Shown one piece after another: positions 25,605 through 33,773 of a DNA stretch of 64,000 bases (its first letter is position 1; each line of letters starts with the position of its first letter). Below the pieces are notes generated by a model. The model did no database searches and was not told the origin of the DNA. It saw nothing but the letters and a program-made list of their open reading frames with translations. The stretch comes from Kordiimonas laminariae (GTDB lineage Bacteria; Pseudomonadota; Alphaproteobacteria; Sphingomonadales; Kordiimonadaceae). Location: the NCBI RefSeq assembly GCF_023008165.1, contig NZ_JAKQZA010000002.1, positions 434,001 through 498,000 on the forward strand, in the 5' to 3' direction. Made by a program: the position numbers and the translations under genes.

Positions 25605-27383
25605 TTATGCAGCCTGTTTTCCTTTATTACCAAGCCGTACTAAACGCCCCGGCAACGCTCCTGTCAATTGGTCATTCTCTACCACAACTTCACCTGCAAC
25701 AATGGTAGCTTTATAACCCTCCGCATCTTGCAAAAGGCGTTGACCGCCAGCAGGAAGGTCCTGCACCATTTTGGGCGGATATAGACGAATATTTGCATGA
25801 TCAATCACATTGATATTTGCTTTCCTGCCTACCTCTAAACGGCCCCTGTCATTAAACCCTGCGTAGTCCGCCACATCTGCTGTAAGCATTTGTATGGCAC
25901 GTGGCAGCTCGATCTGAGGCCCTTGCTGGCGGTCACGCGTCCAGTGACACAGGAGATAAGTTGGGAAGCTCGCATCACATACGGTACCCACATGTGCTCC
26001 ACCATCAGTAAGGCCAAGCAATGCCTTTGGGTGGCTCATCATCTGGTGAACCGCCTTATAGTTCAAATCCGTATAGTTATAGATAGGGAAATAGATGAAT
26101 TCCCTGCCGTCATTCTGCAGCAGCAAGTCATAGATTTTGCTGAGAACTGGCACGCCATCATTATGAGCCATCTTGTAGATAGAATTTTCAATAGACTGCT
26201 CATAATCGGGGTTTTCACCAAGAAGAAACATCTTACAGGCAATGAGTTCAATCTGCGCGAGGAGTGTATCAGTAAGTGGCGGAATTGGAGTGCCGTCACC
26301 TGCCATCTTTTCTGATTTTTCGGTAAGGAGTTGCGCTTTAAACTCGGGGTCGCGCATAATCGTCACACGTTCCTCTAGGGAGAGATGACTGATTTTCTTG
26401 TAGCTTGGAAACCCAATAAAAGGGTGGAAAGTACACTGCAAACCAAGGATTACGCCAATACCGCGCGGTGCCACCTGCATGCGCATATTCATGCCTTTAT
26501 CATTGGCTTTTTCCACGCGGTCGATGATTTGGTGCCACTGTTGTGGTGCGAAATCCCGCTGCATTAATGAAATTGAAAATGGCCGGCCACCAGAGGCGTC
26601 TACGAATTCTTCCAACAAATCGAATTCCCGGTCAAACGCGCCCGCATCTTCACGTTCCAGATCAAAGTCATTCACCGCCTGTAGCACACCGTGATCAAGG
26701 CCATCAAAGGCTGAAGCAATACCCATAAGCTCTTTTGCACTGGCCTCTGATGCTGGTGTCCACTGCCCATCTGCACTGCGGTGTACATCTGAACGCCCTG
26801 TTGAAAAACCAACTGCGCCTGCTTCAAGCGCTTCACGAGTTAAATCACGCATCCGAGAGATATCTTCATCTGTTGCGTTTTGATCAAACACAGCGCGGTC
26901 GCCCATTACGTAAACACGGAGCGGGTCATGCACCACTTGGGCAGCAAAATCGATGGTATGCGGGAAATCAATCGCATTCATATATTCAGGGAAGCTCTCC
27001 CATTCCCAAGTGAGCCCTTCAAAAAGCGCTGTACCAGGAATATCTTCCACCCCCTCCATCAAACGTACCAGCTTTTCATGATCCGTTTCCAGAACTGGGG
27101 CGAAACCAACGCCGCAACTCCCCATCACTGCAGTCGTCACACCGTGGTTCACGCTGGGCTCAAAGTTCGCGTCCCAGGAAACCTGCCCATCATAGTGGGT
27201 GTGAATATCAATGAACCCAGGTGTTACAATATGGCCAGAAGCATCAATCTCTTTCGCTGCATTCCCGGAAACATCACCAATTTCGGCAATAATACCGTCT
27301 TTAACGGCAATATCTGCTTTATAGGCTTCACCACCGTTACCGTCATAAATAGTACCGTTTTTGATAAGTAGATCGAATGCCAT
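25605..27383 (-). CDS. N-acyl-D-amino-acid deacylase (D-aminoacylase-type amidohydrolase)
   Basis: 592 residues. The amidohydrolase opening FDLLIKNGTIYDGNGGEAYKADIAVKDG is followed by the metal motif GFIDIHTHYDGQVSWD and the family-typical HGVTTAVMGSCGVGFAPV. Near the end, GLTDGGAHVGTVCDASFPTYLL carries the catalytic aspartate, and GRLEVGRKANINVID closes the barrel. D-aminoacylases release the acyl group from N-acyl-D-amino acids, in a zinc-dependent reaction. No signal peptide, so cytoplasmic. Middle gene of a leftward run with the BASS transporter and TauE protein; an AraC regulator faces the run. Confidence 0.87.
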   Translation of the reverse strand: MAFDLLIKNGTIYDGNGGEAYKADIAVKDGIIAEIGDVSGNAAKEIDASGHIVTPGFIDIHTHYDGQVSWDANFEPSVNHGVTTAVMGSCGVGFAPVLETDHEKLVRLMEGVEDIPGTALFEGLTWEWESFPEYMNAIDFPHTIDFAAQVVHDPLRVYVMGDRAVFDQNATDEDISRMRDLTREALEAGAVGFSTGRSDVHRSADGQWTPASEASAKELMGIASAFDGLDHGVLQAVNDFDLEREDAGAFDREFDLLEEFVDASGGRPFSISLMQRDFAPQQWHQIIDRVEKANDKGMNMRMQVAPRGIGVILGLQCTFHPFIGFPSYKKISHLSLEERVTIMRDPEFKAQLLTEKSEKMAGDGTPIPPLTDTLLAQIELIACKMFLLGENPDYEQSIENSIYKMAHNDGVPVLSKIYDLLLQNDGREFIYFPIYNYTDLNYKAVHQMMSHPKALLGLTDGGAHVGTVCDASFPTYLLCHWTRDRQQGPQIELPRAIQMLTADVADYAGFNDRGRLEVGRKANINVIDHANIRLYPPKMVQDLPAGGQRLLQDAEGYKATIVAGEVVVENDQLTGALPGRLVRLGNKGKQAA

Positions 27384-27398
27384 GTCGCTCTCCTGATG

Positions 27399-28337
27399 TT
27401 ATTCCGCAGCTTGATGCTTTGCCGCATTAATTCTGTCTGAAAGTCTGAAACTACTGGCGAGCAGAAAGCCCACGAAGAGATGCCATATGCTCCACGTACC
27501 AACGATTAGCGCAGTACTGCCCACACCGCCCATCTGGGTAAGTACAATGAGCAAACCCAAACCCGTGTTTTGAATACCTACTTCAAACGTAAGCGCCCTT
27601 ACCTTGCGAACGGATTTAAGTGTGAATTTACCAATCGAAAAACCAACTAGGAAAGCCAGCGCATTATGCCCAATCACGATCGGGTATATGGTGCTTCCAT
27701 ATTTCAAGATCAGATCCGAATTGTTGATCAATCCAGACACAATCAAAAACACCAAAATACCAATCGCGACCGGCAGGAAATAACGGTTCATCTTTGCTGC
27801 TAAAGTAGGTTTGTGATGCGAGATCGTGAGCCCAAGGGCGAGTGGGATAAGCAATGTTACGCTGGTCCCGATGATAAAGTCCACTCGGTCTATGTTGATT
27901 GTATCGAGAAGGGTAGAGGTTGGGCCATATAGGCCCGTCCAGAACAAAATGGCGAAGGGAAGTGCAGCAGTTGAGAAAATACTGGAAACCATAGTAAGCG
28001 AAACAGAATATGCCGCATCTCCACCCGCTATTCGTGTTAGCAGGTTGGAAATAGTTCCCCCCGGACAGGCTGCCGCAATGAGCATTCCCAAGGCAATTCC
28101 AGCTTCTGGCGTTATCAAATAAATCAACCCAAGCGTCACGACCGGCAGCGCCAGCAACTGTGCCAACGAACCAATCACCACCGATTGTGGGTGTTTTTTG
28201 ATAAATCTAAAATCTTCAGGTTTCAGTCCAAGCGCCACTGTCAGCATCGTAAAAGCAAGCGATACAGATAAGAGCTTTTGAACAGAAGGGTCCATCTTTA
28301 TGACCGCATCCTGAATAGCATCCGCATTTTCTAACAT
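27399..28337 (-). CDS. Bile-acid:sodium symporter (BASS)-family transporter
   Basis: 312 residues with about nine membrane helices. Motifs of the family are visible: LSVSLAFTMLTVALGLKPEDF, AACPGGTISNLLTRIAGGDAAYSVSLTMVSS (the crossover region with the GGxxSN-like Na+ site) and FEVGIQNTGLGLLIVL. It would import an organic anion with sodium. It is the first gene of the operon with D-aminoacylase 15 bases downstream, so its likely role is to bring in the substrate of that enzyme or release its product. Substrate is inferred only. Confidence 0.87.
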   Translation of the reverse strand: MLENADAIQDAVIKMDPSVQKLLSVSLAFTMLTVALGLKPEDFRFIKKHPQSVVIGSLAQLLALPVVTLGLIYLITPEAGIALGMLIAAACPGGTISNLLTRIAGGDAAYSVSLTMVSSIFSTAALPFAILFWTGLYGPTSTLLDTINIDRVDFIIGTSVTLLIPLALGLTISHHKPTLAAKMNRYFLPVAIGILVFLIVSGLINNSDLILKYGSTIYPIVIGHNALAFLVGFSIGKFTLKSVRKVRALTFEVGIQNTGLGLLIVLTQMGGVGSTALIVGTWSIWHLFVGFLLASSFRLSDRINAAKHQAAE

Positions 28338-28452
28338 AGTCCTCCACTTCCCACTTTGTTTGTACTTGACGAACTACACAAAAAGAATGACAGTGAGCGC
28401 CGAATAATTGATATTTTACGCCAATACTAATTTATGTCAGGAATGGGCCCAC

Positions 28453-29448
28453 ATGAATGAAGGAGTGCTGGTTCGGTATTTGTCAACCATAGAGGAGGTT
28501 TTACTCCTCGATTATGGTATCGATACCGCGCGCCTTTATGAAGAAGCGGGCGTAAAGCCTCTTTCTGGATATAAGCTCTCTGACCGTGTACCAATGAGCT
28601 ACTCAGATCAGTTGTGGGAAGCAGCTTTCAAGCTGTCCGATCATATGCTGGGCATGCATGTGGGCAAGCGGGTTCGCTATACATCCTTTGCTAGCCTCGG
28701 TCATATGCTGATCACCAGTAAAACAGTTGGTGACGCTATCAAGGCATCCTGCGAGAACACAGCTTATGTTGGATCGGGCAGCTTTCAGGTAGAAGAAACT
28801 TCTGAACAGTTACAAGTTACCTATTTCCCTTATCAGGAAAAAATCCCTGCCCAAACATGCCGTATTGAAGCATCCCTCCTGCCCTTCAGCCAACTTGGAC
28901 GTCTTGCTGCACAAACCGCTATTCCCTCTGAAGTCTGGCTCAAACGCGAGAAACCTGAAAATGCAGATGACTACGCTCGTATGTTTAATGCCCCCGTTCA
29001 ATTTAGTGCCCCGAGCAACAGCATCTTCTGGCGACAAAAAAGCCTGAAGCTTCACATGATTGAGGCAAATCCTGCCCTCCACCAAACACTGCTTAAGCAT
29101 GTTAGGAAGGAGCTGGAAAACCCTTTCACCATCAAAGCACAATTGAAGGAACTGCTGGAAAACTGGTTTGCCGCCCGCCTACCAAGTGACCTATCCGTTC
29201 AAACTGCTGCCAAAGAGCTTGGTTTGTCGACGCGGTCTCTCCAGAGAAAACTTGAGGACGAAAATACAACTTTCCGCTCTGAACTGCTAGCATGCCGTAT
29301 GCAAAAAGCCCATTCTTTGCTGGAAGAGACCAAGCTTTCGGTCTCCGAAATAGCAACACGCCTCGGCTACTCGGAACCTGCACCGTTTGTACGTTCTTTT
29401 AAGAAGCATAAGGGCTTATCACCAGCTCAATTTCGCTCTGCATCGTAA
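28453..29448 (+). CDS. AraC-family transcriptional regulator, OruR/ArgR-like
   Basis: 331 residues. The N-terminal three-quarters is the AraC ligand domain of the 'arabinose-binding 2' type (YGIDTARLYEEAGV, then FASLGHMLITSKTVGDAI). The C-terminal about 90 residues are a double helix-turn-helix: LSVQTAAKELGLSTRSLQRKLEDENTTF and LSVSEIATRLGYSEPAPFVRSFKKHKGLSPAQFR. It is divergent from the BASS-D-aminoacylase-TauE operon with 115 bases between starts and is its probable activator. Start ATG 28453 has AGGAATG upstream; an earlier in-frame ATG at 28408 is less likely. Confidence 0.9.
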   Translation: MNEGVLVRYLSTIEEVLLLDYGIDTARLYEEAGVKPLSGYKLSDRVPMSYSDQLWEAAFKLSDHMLGMHVGKRVRYTSFASLGHMLITSKTVGDAIKASCENTAYVGSGSFQVEETSEQLQVTYFPYQEKIPAQTCRIEASLLPFSQLGRLAAQTAIPSEVWLKREKPENADDYARMFNAPVQFSAPSNSIFWRQKSLKLHMIEANPALHQTLLKHVRKELENPFTIKAQLKELLENWFAARLPSDLSVQTAAKELGLSTRSLQRKLEDENTTFRSELLACRMQKAHSLLEETKLSVSEIATRLGYSEPAPFVRSFKKHKGLSPAQFRSAS

Positions 29449-29525
29449 AAATGCATTGCAGAGATCTTGTTTCCTCACGTATCACAATGCTTAATATTAT
29501 TTGGTCTGGGTTAAAGGAAGTGACC

Positions 29526-30947
29526 ATGAAGATGTTTAAATATGTTGCCTGTGCAGTCTTTTCGTTGTTTGCATTATCGGCAGCAGAAGCTGGAGAAAAA
29601 AAGAAAATGGATAAGCTCTCCGCAGATATGATTGTGGCTGGCAGCTATGTTGTAACCATGGATGAAAAACAGCCGCTTATTGAAAATGGCGCTGTTGCTG
29701 TGAAAAACGGTGAAATCATCTATGTGGGCAGCAAAGATGATGTATTTGCGAAATACACCGCTGCTGAGATGATTGACGGTGAAGGCAAAGCCTTGATGCC
29801 GGGCTTTGTAAATGGTCACACTCATTCATCCATGGTGCTATTCCGCGGCATGGCAGATGATCTTGAGCTGATGACATGGCTTCAAAAATACATCTTCCCC
29901 ATGGAAGGTCGCTATGTTGACCCTGAGCTGATTGAAGCAGGCACCTCTCTTGCTTGTTACGAGATGATCCAGAGCGGTACCACAAGTTTTGTGGATATGT
30001 ATTTTTATCCAGATGTGATTGCAGATGTTGTAGATCGGTGCGGCATGCGAGCGATCATTTCTGCCCCGATGATTGATTTCCCAAGCCCTGGCTTTAAAGG
30101 CTGGGATGACAGTTATGCGGCTGGTGTTGAATATGTGAAGCGCTGGAAAGAAAAAGCACACCCACGCATCAAACCTGCTCTTGCCCCTCACGCACCCTAT
30201 ACAGTTTCAAAAGAACATTTAGAAGTTGCTTTCAAAACAGCTCAAGAACTTGATGTTCCGGTATCCATCCATGTGGCTGAAGATCAGGCCGAAACCAAAA
30301 CCATTGGCGACAAATACGGTAAATCATCCATCCAGCTTCTTTCAGAAATTGGCATGCTTGATCAACATACAATTGCAGCTCATGTAGTATGGCCAACAGA
30401 AGAAGATATTAAGACCGTAGCTGGCAAAAGCTTTGGCGCTATCCATAACCCAACATCCAATATGAAAACGGGTGCTGGCGTGGCTCCCGTGCCTGCCCTT
30501 CTGGAAGCTGGCGTACATGTTGGCCTCGGCACAGATGGTGCCGCTTCCAATAATGATCTGGATATGTGGGAAGAAATGCGTCTTGCAGCCCTTATTCACA
30601 AAGGTGTCGCAACCAACCCAACTGTTGTTCCTGCATATGAAGCACTTAAGATGGCAACACGCGGCGGCGCTATTGCTGCAGGCATGGAAGAAACAGGTGC
30701 ACTTATCCCCGGCCTGAAGGCTGACATGATCCAGATTTCACTGGATAGCCCACGCCTAACACCGCTTTATGACATCATGTCTCAGCTGGTTTACGCGGCT
30801 AATTCAAGTGATGTAGTGACATCTATCGTCGAAGGTAAAGTTCTGATGAAAGACCGTACGATCCTTACGCTAGATGAAACAAAAATCAAAGCGGATGTAG
30901 AGAAAATCGCTTCTAAGATTAGAGCTGACCTGAAAGCTCAAAAATAA
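29526..30947 (+). CDS. Secreted amidohydrolase, chlorohydrolase/MTA-SAH deaminase type
   Basis: 473 residues from ATG 29526 (AAAGGAAGTGACC upstream). A signal peptide (about 1-22, ending SAAEA) is unusual for this mainly cytoplasmic group. The superfamily metal motifs are complete: NGHTHSSM, ALAPHAPYTVSKEHLE, VSIHVAEDQAETK and GLGTDGAASNNDLDMWEEMR. Homologues remove amino or chloro groups from purines, triazines or methylthioadenosine, or open guanine-type rings. Zinc or iron should be bound. Gene stands between an AraC gene and a terminator. Substrate unknown. Confidence 0.88.
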   Translation: MKMFKYVACAVFSLFALSAAEAGEKKKMDKLSADMIVAGSYVVTMDEKQPLIENGAVAVKNGEIIYVGSKDDVFAKYTAAEMIDGEGKALMPGFVNGHTHSSMVLFRGMADDLELMTWLQKYIFPMEGRYVDPELIEAGTSLACYEMIQSGTTSFVDMYFYPDVIADVVDRCGMRAIISAPMIDFPSPGFKGWDDSYAAGVEYVKRWKEKAHPRIKPALAPHAPYTVSKEHLEVAFKTAQELDVPVSIHVAEDQAETKTIGDKYGKSSIQLLSEIGMLDQHTIAAHVVWPTEEDIKTVAGKSFGAIHNPTSNMKTGAGVAPVPALLEAGVHVGLGTDGAASNNDLDMWEEMRLAALIHKGVATNPTVVPAYEALKMATRGGAIAAGMEETGALIPGLKADMIQISLDSPRLTPLYDIMSQLVYAANSSDVVTSIVEGKVLMKDRTILTLDETKIKADVEKIASKIRADLKAQK

Positions 30948-30960
30948 CCTACACACCAAG

Positions 30961-30987
30961 AAGGCCTCGCATCAGCGGGGCCTTTTT
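30961..30987 (+). terminator. Terminator after amidohydrolase gene
   Basis: Stem AAGGCCTCGC / GCGGGGCCTT (one G-T pair) with an ATCA loop followed by TTTTT, 13 bases after the stop. Confidence 0.85.
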
Positions 30988-31085
30988 CAATCAATTTGAA
31001 TTCAATTTGAATTGTTACTTTACCAAGCCTTAAAAGCAGCTGTGATACCACAATACCCTCAGGCAACTTATCATTCGAGGCAACC

Positions 31086-32582
31086 GTGGGCGCAGTTGAG
31101 TTCAGTTTATTCCTTGTAAAAAACAGCCTTATTAGCGAGGCTGATGACCGCTTCAAAACCATCATGCGCTGGTCGGATACCGACCTGTTTCGCCGCCCTT
31201 TAAGTTTCCTTTTCCCGGCTGATGCTTCTGACCGCTTAGGCAAGCTTCTTGAAAAAGATAGCAGTACGCTTTCTGATGTTTTGTTTCCGCGAGTACCGCT
31301 CAGGGTAAAAACGGGTGGCTACATTAACTTCGATATGAAAATGGAACAAACAGGGCCGGAAGAGCGCCGGCTGGATTTCTATAAGCCAAGCAATATCAAA
31401 CACACCGATGAGCCAAAGCAACCAGCGGCTGATATGCATAGCTTCTTCAATTTTGTAGAAGAACTACTAGCATCCCCTTACGAAGGCGATATGGAGCTCA
31501 CGATGGTGAGCGTTGATGCCCTTAAAGATACGTCCAAACTCACACAAACGGATAAAAAAGCAGCCCGTGAACAAATTGAACAGGAACTGCAAACCAAAGC
31601 GATCGGCGGTAAAGTTGGTAAGCTCGACGAAGCTAGTTATGGCTTAATCACTTCGGGTGATTGGAGCGAAACGGCCTTCCATAAGGAAATGCTAACGGTC
31701 GCAGAAAAATTAAACCTGCCACCTGATACCTTTGTGCCCAAAACATCAAACATTGAGCTTGATGATCGGGATATCCCTGCTGACAAACTTCATAAGGCTC
31801 TGAACCACTCGCGCAGTGTCTTTCTGGGAGAAATTGAACCATCTGAGGCTTCAGAAAAACTTTCAGGCGTTGTTGACGGCATTGAGCATAACAGAAACCT
31901 GATCCTGAATGCTCTTAACCGCTACAAATACCAGCTTACTCCACGAGACATGATGGATACAAACGCTTCATCAATGGTTGGGCTTTTGCAACAGGGCAAA
32001 GTCAATCTTGAAGGTCAGATCAGGTTGCCTGAAGAAATTCTAGTGATGGCTGATCATCCAGATATATCCCTTCAACATGATTTAGCCCAACTCGAAGACT
32101 TAATACGAATGCGTTCAAAGAAACTAGAAAACGATAAGCGTACGCCAGAATTTTATGAACTTTGTCGCTCCACCCTTATCCAGGAACGGTTCCATCTTGA
32201 ACTCGCCTTCATCATGGAAAAGTATGAAGAACCAACCAACAGTATCGGTTTCCGGGTGAAGGGTATTCCTCCAGTTAAAATGGGCGGCCCTCACTGGGAC
32301 GCTTTACGGCATCTTAGAAACCTTGGCCACCCAATCTGGATTGACCGCTTCAGTGACGCGGTAATGGCACAAGATGCGCTTGGATGTTTGCGTTACGGTT
32401 TTGTAGAAGTTCCCACTGCGTTAATCCGACGGCTTTCAGATCACCCCGAAGGTAATGACCTGTTAACGCAGTTAGTAAACACCTGGAGCAGCCTTCAGGT
32501 GGGCGTGGTTTCAGCAGACATTGAAGATCAGTTAAAACCAACCGCAAGGGATCTCGGCATTCGTATTATGGTTACTGACTAG
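31086..32582 (+). CDS. Degenerate EAL-like protein (pseudo-phosphodiesterase)
   Basis: 498 residues from GTG 31086 (GAGG about 7 bases upstream). Not recognised by motif, but its layout follows the EAL phosphodiesterase at 8778-10394: PAS-like region (about 5-105), a middle domain (about 120-260), then an EAL-fold-like region. Residues about 417-490 align with 439-512 of that enzyme without gaps by eye. Catalytic residues are gone: the DD pair is D420-R421, the active-site lysine position is E441, the E499 position is A477, the EAL triplet is not found, and the protein ends before the GQGYYF block. It probably binds without hydrolysis, or is a scaffold. Overlaps the convergent LysR gene by 11 bases. 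Confidence 0.72.
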   Translation: MGAVEFSLFLVKNSLISEADDRFKTIMRWSDTDLFRRPLSFLFPADASDRLGKLLEKDSSTLSDVLFPRVPLRVKTGGYINFDMKMEQTGPEERRLDFYKPSNIKHTDEPKQPAADMHSFFNFVEELLASPYEGDMELTMVSVDALKDTSKLTQTDKKAAREQIEQELQTKAIGGKVGKLDEASYGLITSGDWSETAFHKEMLTVAEKLNLPPDTFVPKTSNIELDDRDIPADKLHKALNHSRSVFLGEIEPSEASEKLSGVVDGIEHNRNLILNALNRYKYQLTPRDMMDTNASSMVGLLQQGKVNLEGQIRLPEEILVMADHPDISLQHDLAQLEDLIRMRSKKLENDKRTPEFYELCRSTLIQERFHLELAFIMEKYEEPTNSIGFRVKGIPPVKMGGPHWDALRHLRNLGHPIWIDRFSDAVMAQDALGCLRYGFVEVPTALIRRLSDHPEGNDLLTQLVNTWSSLQVGVVSADIEDQLKPTARDLGIRIMVTD

Positions 32583-33552
32583 CCAACAAATCTTTGTTGG
32601 GATCAAGGCTTACATTCATATAATGCTCGAATCCGTGTTGAATAAAATCATCTGAAGCACGCTTGATAAGCTGCCTGAACCACGTATGAGCCGGATGGTT
32701 CGTTAATCTATTATGCCAAATCATAACACCACCTGTTAACTCCTTCGGTGGCTGAATTGGGCTAGGCATAATATGAAGATCGAAGAACTGAGCACACTTC
32801 CCTGCCATACGGCTCGGGATAGTAAGGATCAGATCACTCGACATAACAATCATTGGGCCTGGACCAAAGCTGTTTATGGTCATTGATATCTGGCGTTTCA
32901 AACCACGTTTTTCGAGCTGCTCATCCATAAAGCCGCGTGCATCACCACGAGGTGTAACCAATAGATGCCTTGCCGCAGAATATTCTTCGAGCGGGATAGA
33001 ATTTTTATGCCTCGCGAGTGGGTGATCAGGCCGCATCATCACAACAAACTCATCTGAGTGCATATCCATTCGGCCGAACCGCTCAGGTGTTTCACTGAGC
33101 GCTGTGATACCAAAGTCCGCTTCCTGTGAGTCCAGTTTTTCGTAAAGCCTTCCCTGAATGGGTATCGTGTGAATATTCACTTTCGGTGCTTCATCGGAAA
33201 TATAGGAAGCAAGATAAGGCATAAGGGTCATGGAGGCATAATCTGTTGTGGCAATCACAAAAGTGCGCTCTGCATTGGCCGGATCAAATGACGCTGGGTT
33301 AAGTGCTTCCTCGATTTCAGCCAAGGCATGTCGGATAGGGTTCGCAAGTTCCTGCGCTCTTGATGTAGGACGCATACCGTCAGGCCCACGAACAAAAAGA
33401 TCATCTTTCATAATATGGCGAAGGCGATTTAAGGCATTAGAAACAGCTGGTTGCGACATACCAATTGCCATCCCTGCACGCGTTGCATTGCGTTCTTTCA
33501 TCACAGCGTCAAAAACAAGAAGTAAGTTCAGATCAATACCAGCCAAATTCAT
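32572..33552 (-). CDS. LysR-family transcriptional regulator
   Basis: 326 residues from ATG 33552. The helix-turn-helix is at about residues 18-65 (VFDAVMKERNATRAGMAIGMSQPAVSNALNRLRHIMKDDLFVRGPDGMRPTSRAQEL), with the substrate-binding domain after residue 90. It is NodD-like in sequence. It is divergent from the RND-LolA-barrel operon and is therefore its likely regulator. The effector binding pocket gives no clue to the inducer. Overlaps the pseudo-EAL gene's end. Confidence 0.92.
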   Translation of the reverse strand: MNLAGIDLNLLLVFDAVMKERNATRAGMAIGMSQPAVSNALNRLRHIMKDDLFVRGPDGMRPTSRAQELANPIRHALAEIEEALNPASFDPANAERTFVIATTDYASMTLMPYLASYISDEAPKVNIHTIPIQGRLYEKLDSQEADFGITALSETPERFGRMDMHSDEFVVMMRPDHPLARHKNSIPLEEYSAARHLLVTPRGDARGFMDEQLEKRGLKRQISMTINSFGPGPMIVMSSDLILTIPSRMAGKCAQFFDLHIMPSPIQPPKELTGGVMIWHNRLTNHPAHTWFRQLIKRASDDFIQHGFEHYMNVSLDPNKDLLASQ

Positions 33553-33773
33553 GATGTGAATTTCCAATGTTACGAATATCAATTTCAATTATGTACATTG
33601 GATGTCCATATAGAGGCAAGAGAAAAGGAAAATAGGCTGCGGCGTATTATCCTATTTCAAAAACACCAATAGTTTAGTGAAAATAATTCTGAGTTTGTCC
33701 GTTCTGCTGGTTTTTCGCCTCTTCCCCCCTAGAAAGGCCAGCAGAGCGGGCATGGCATTTGATGGAGCAGGCT

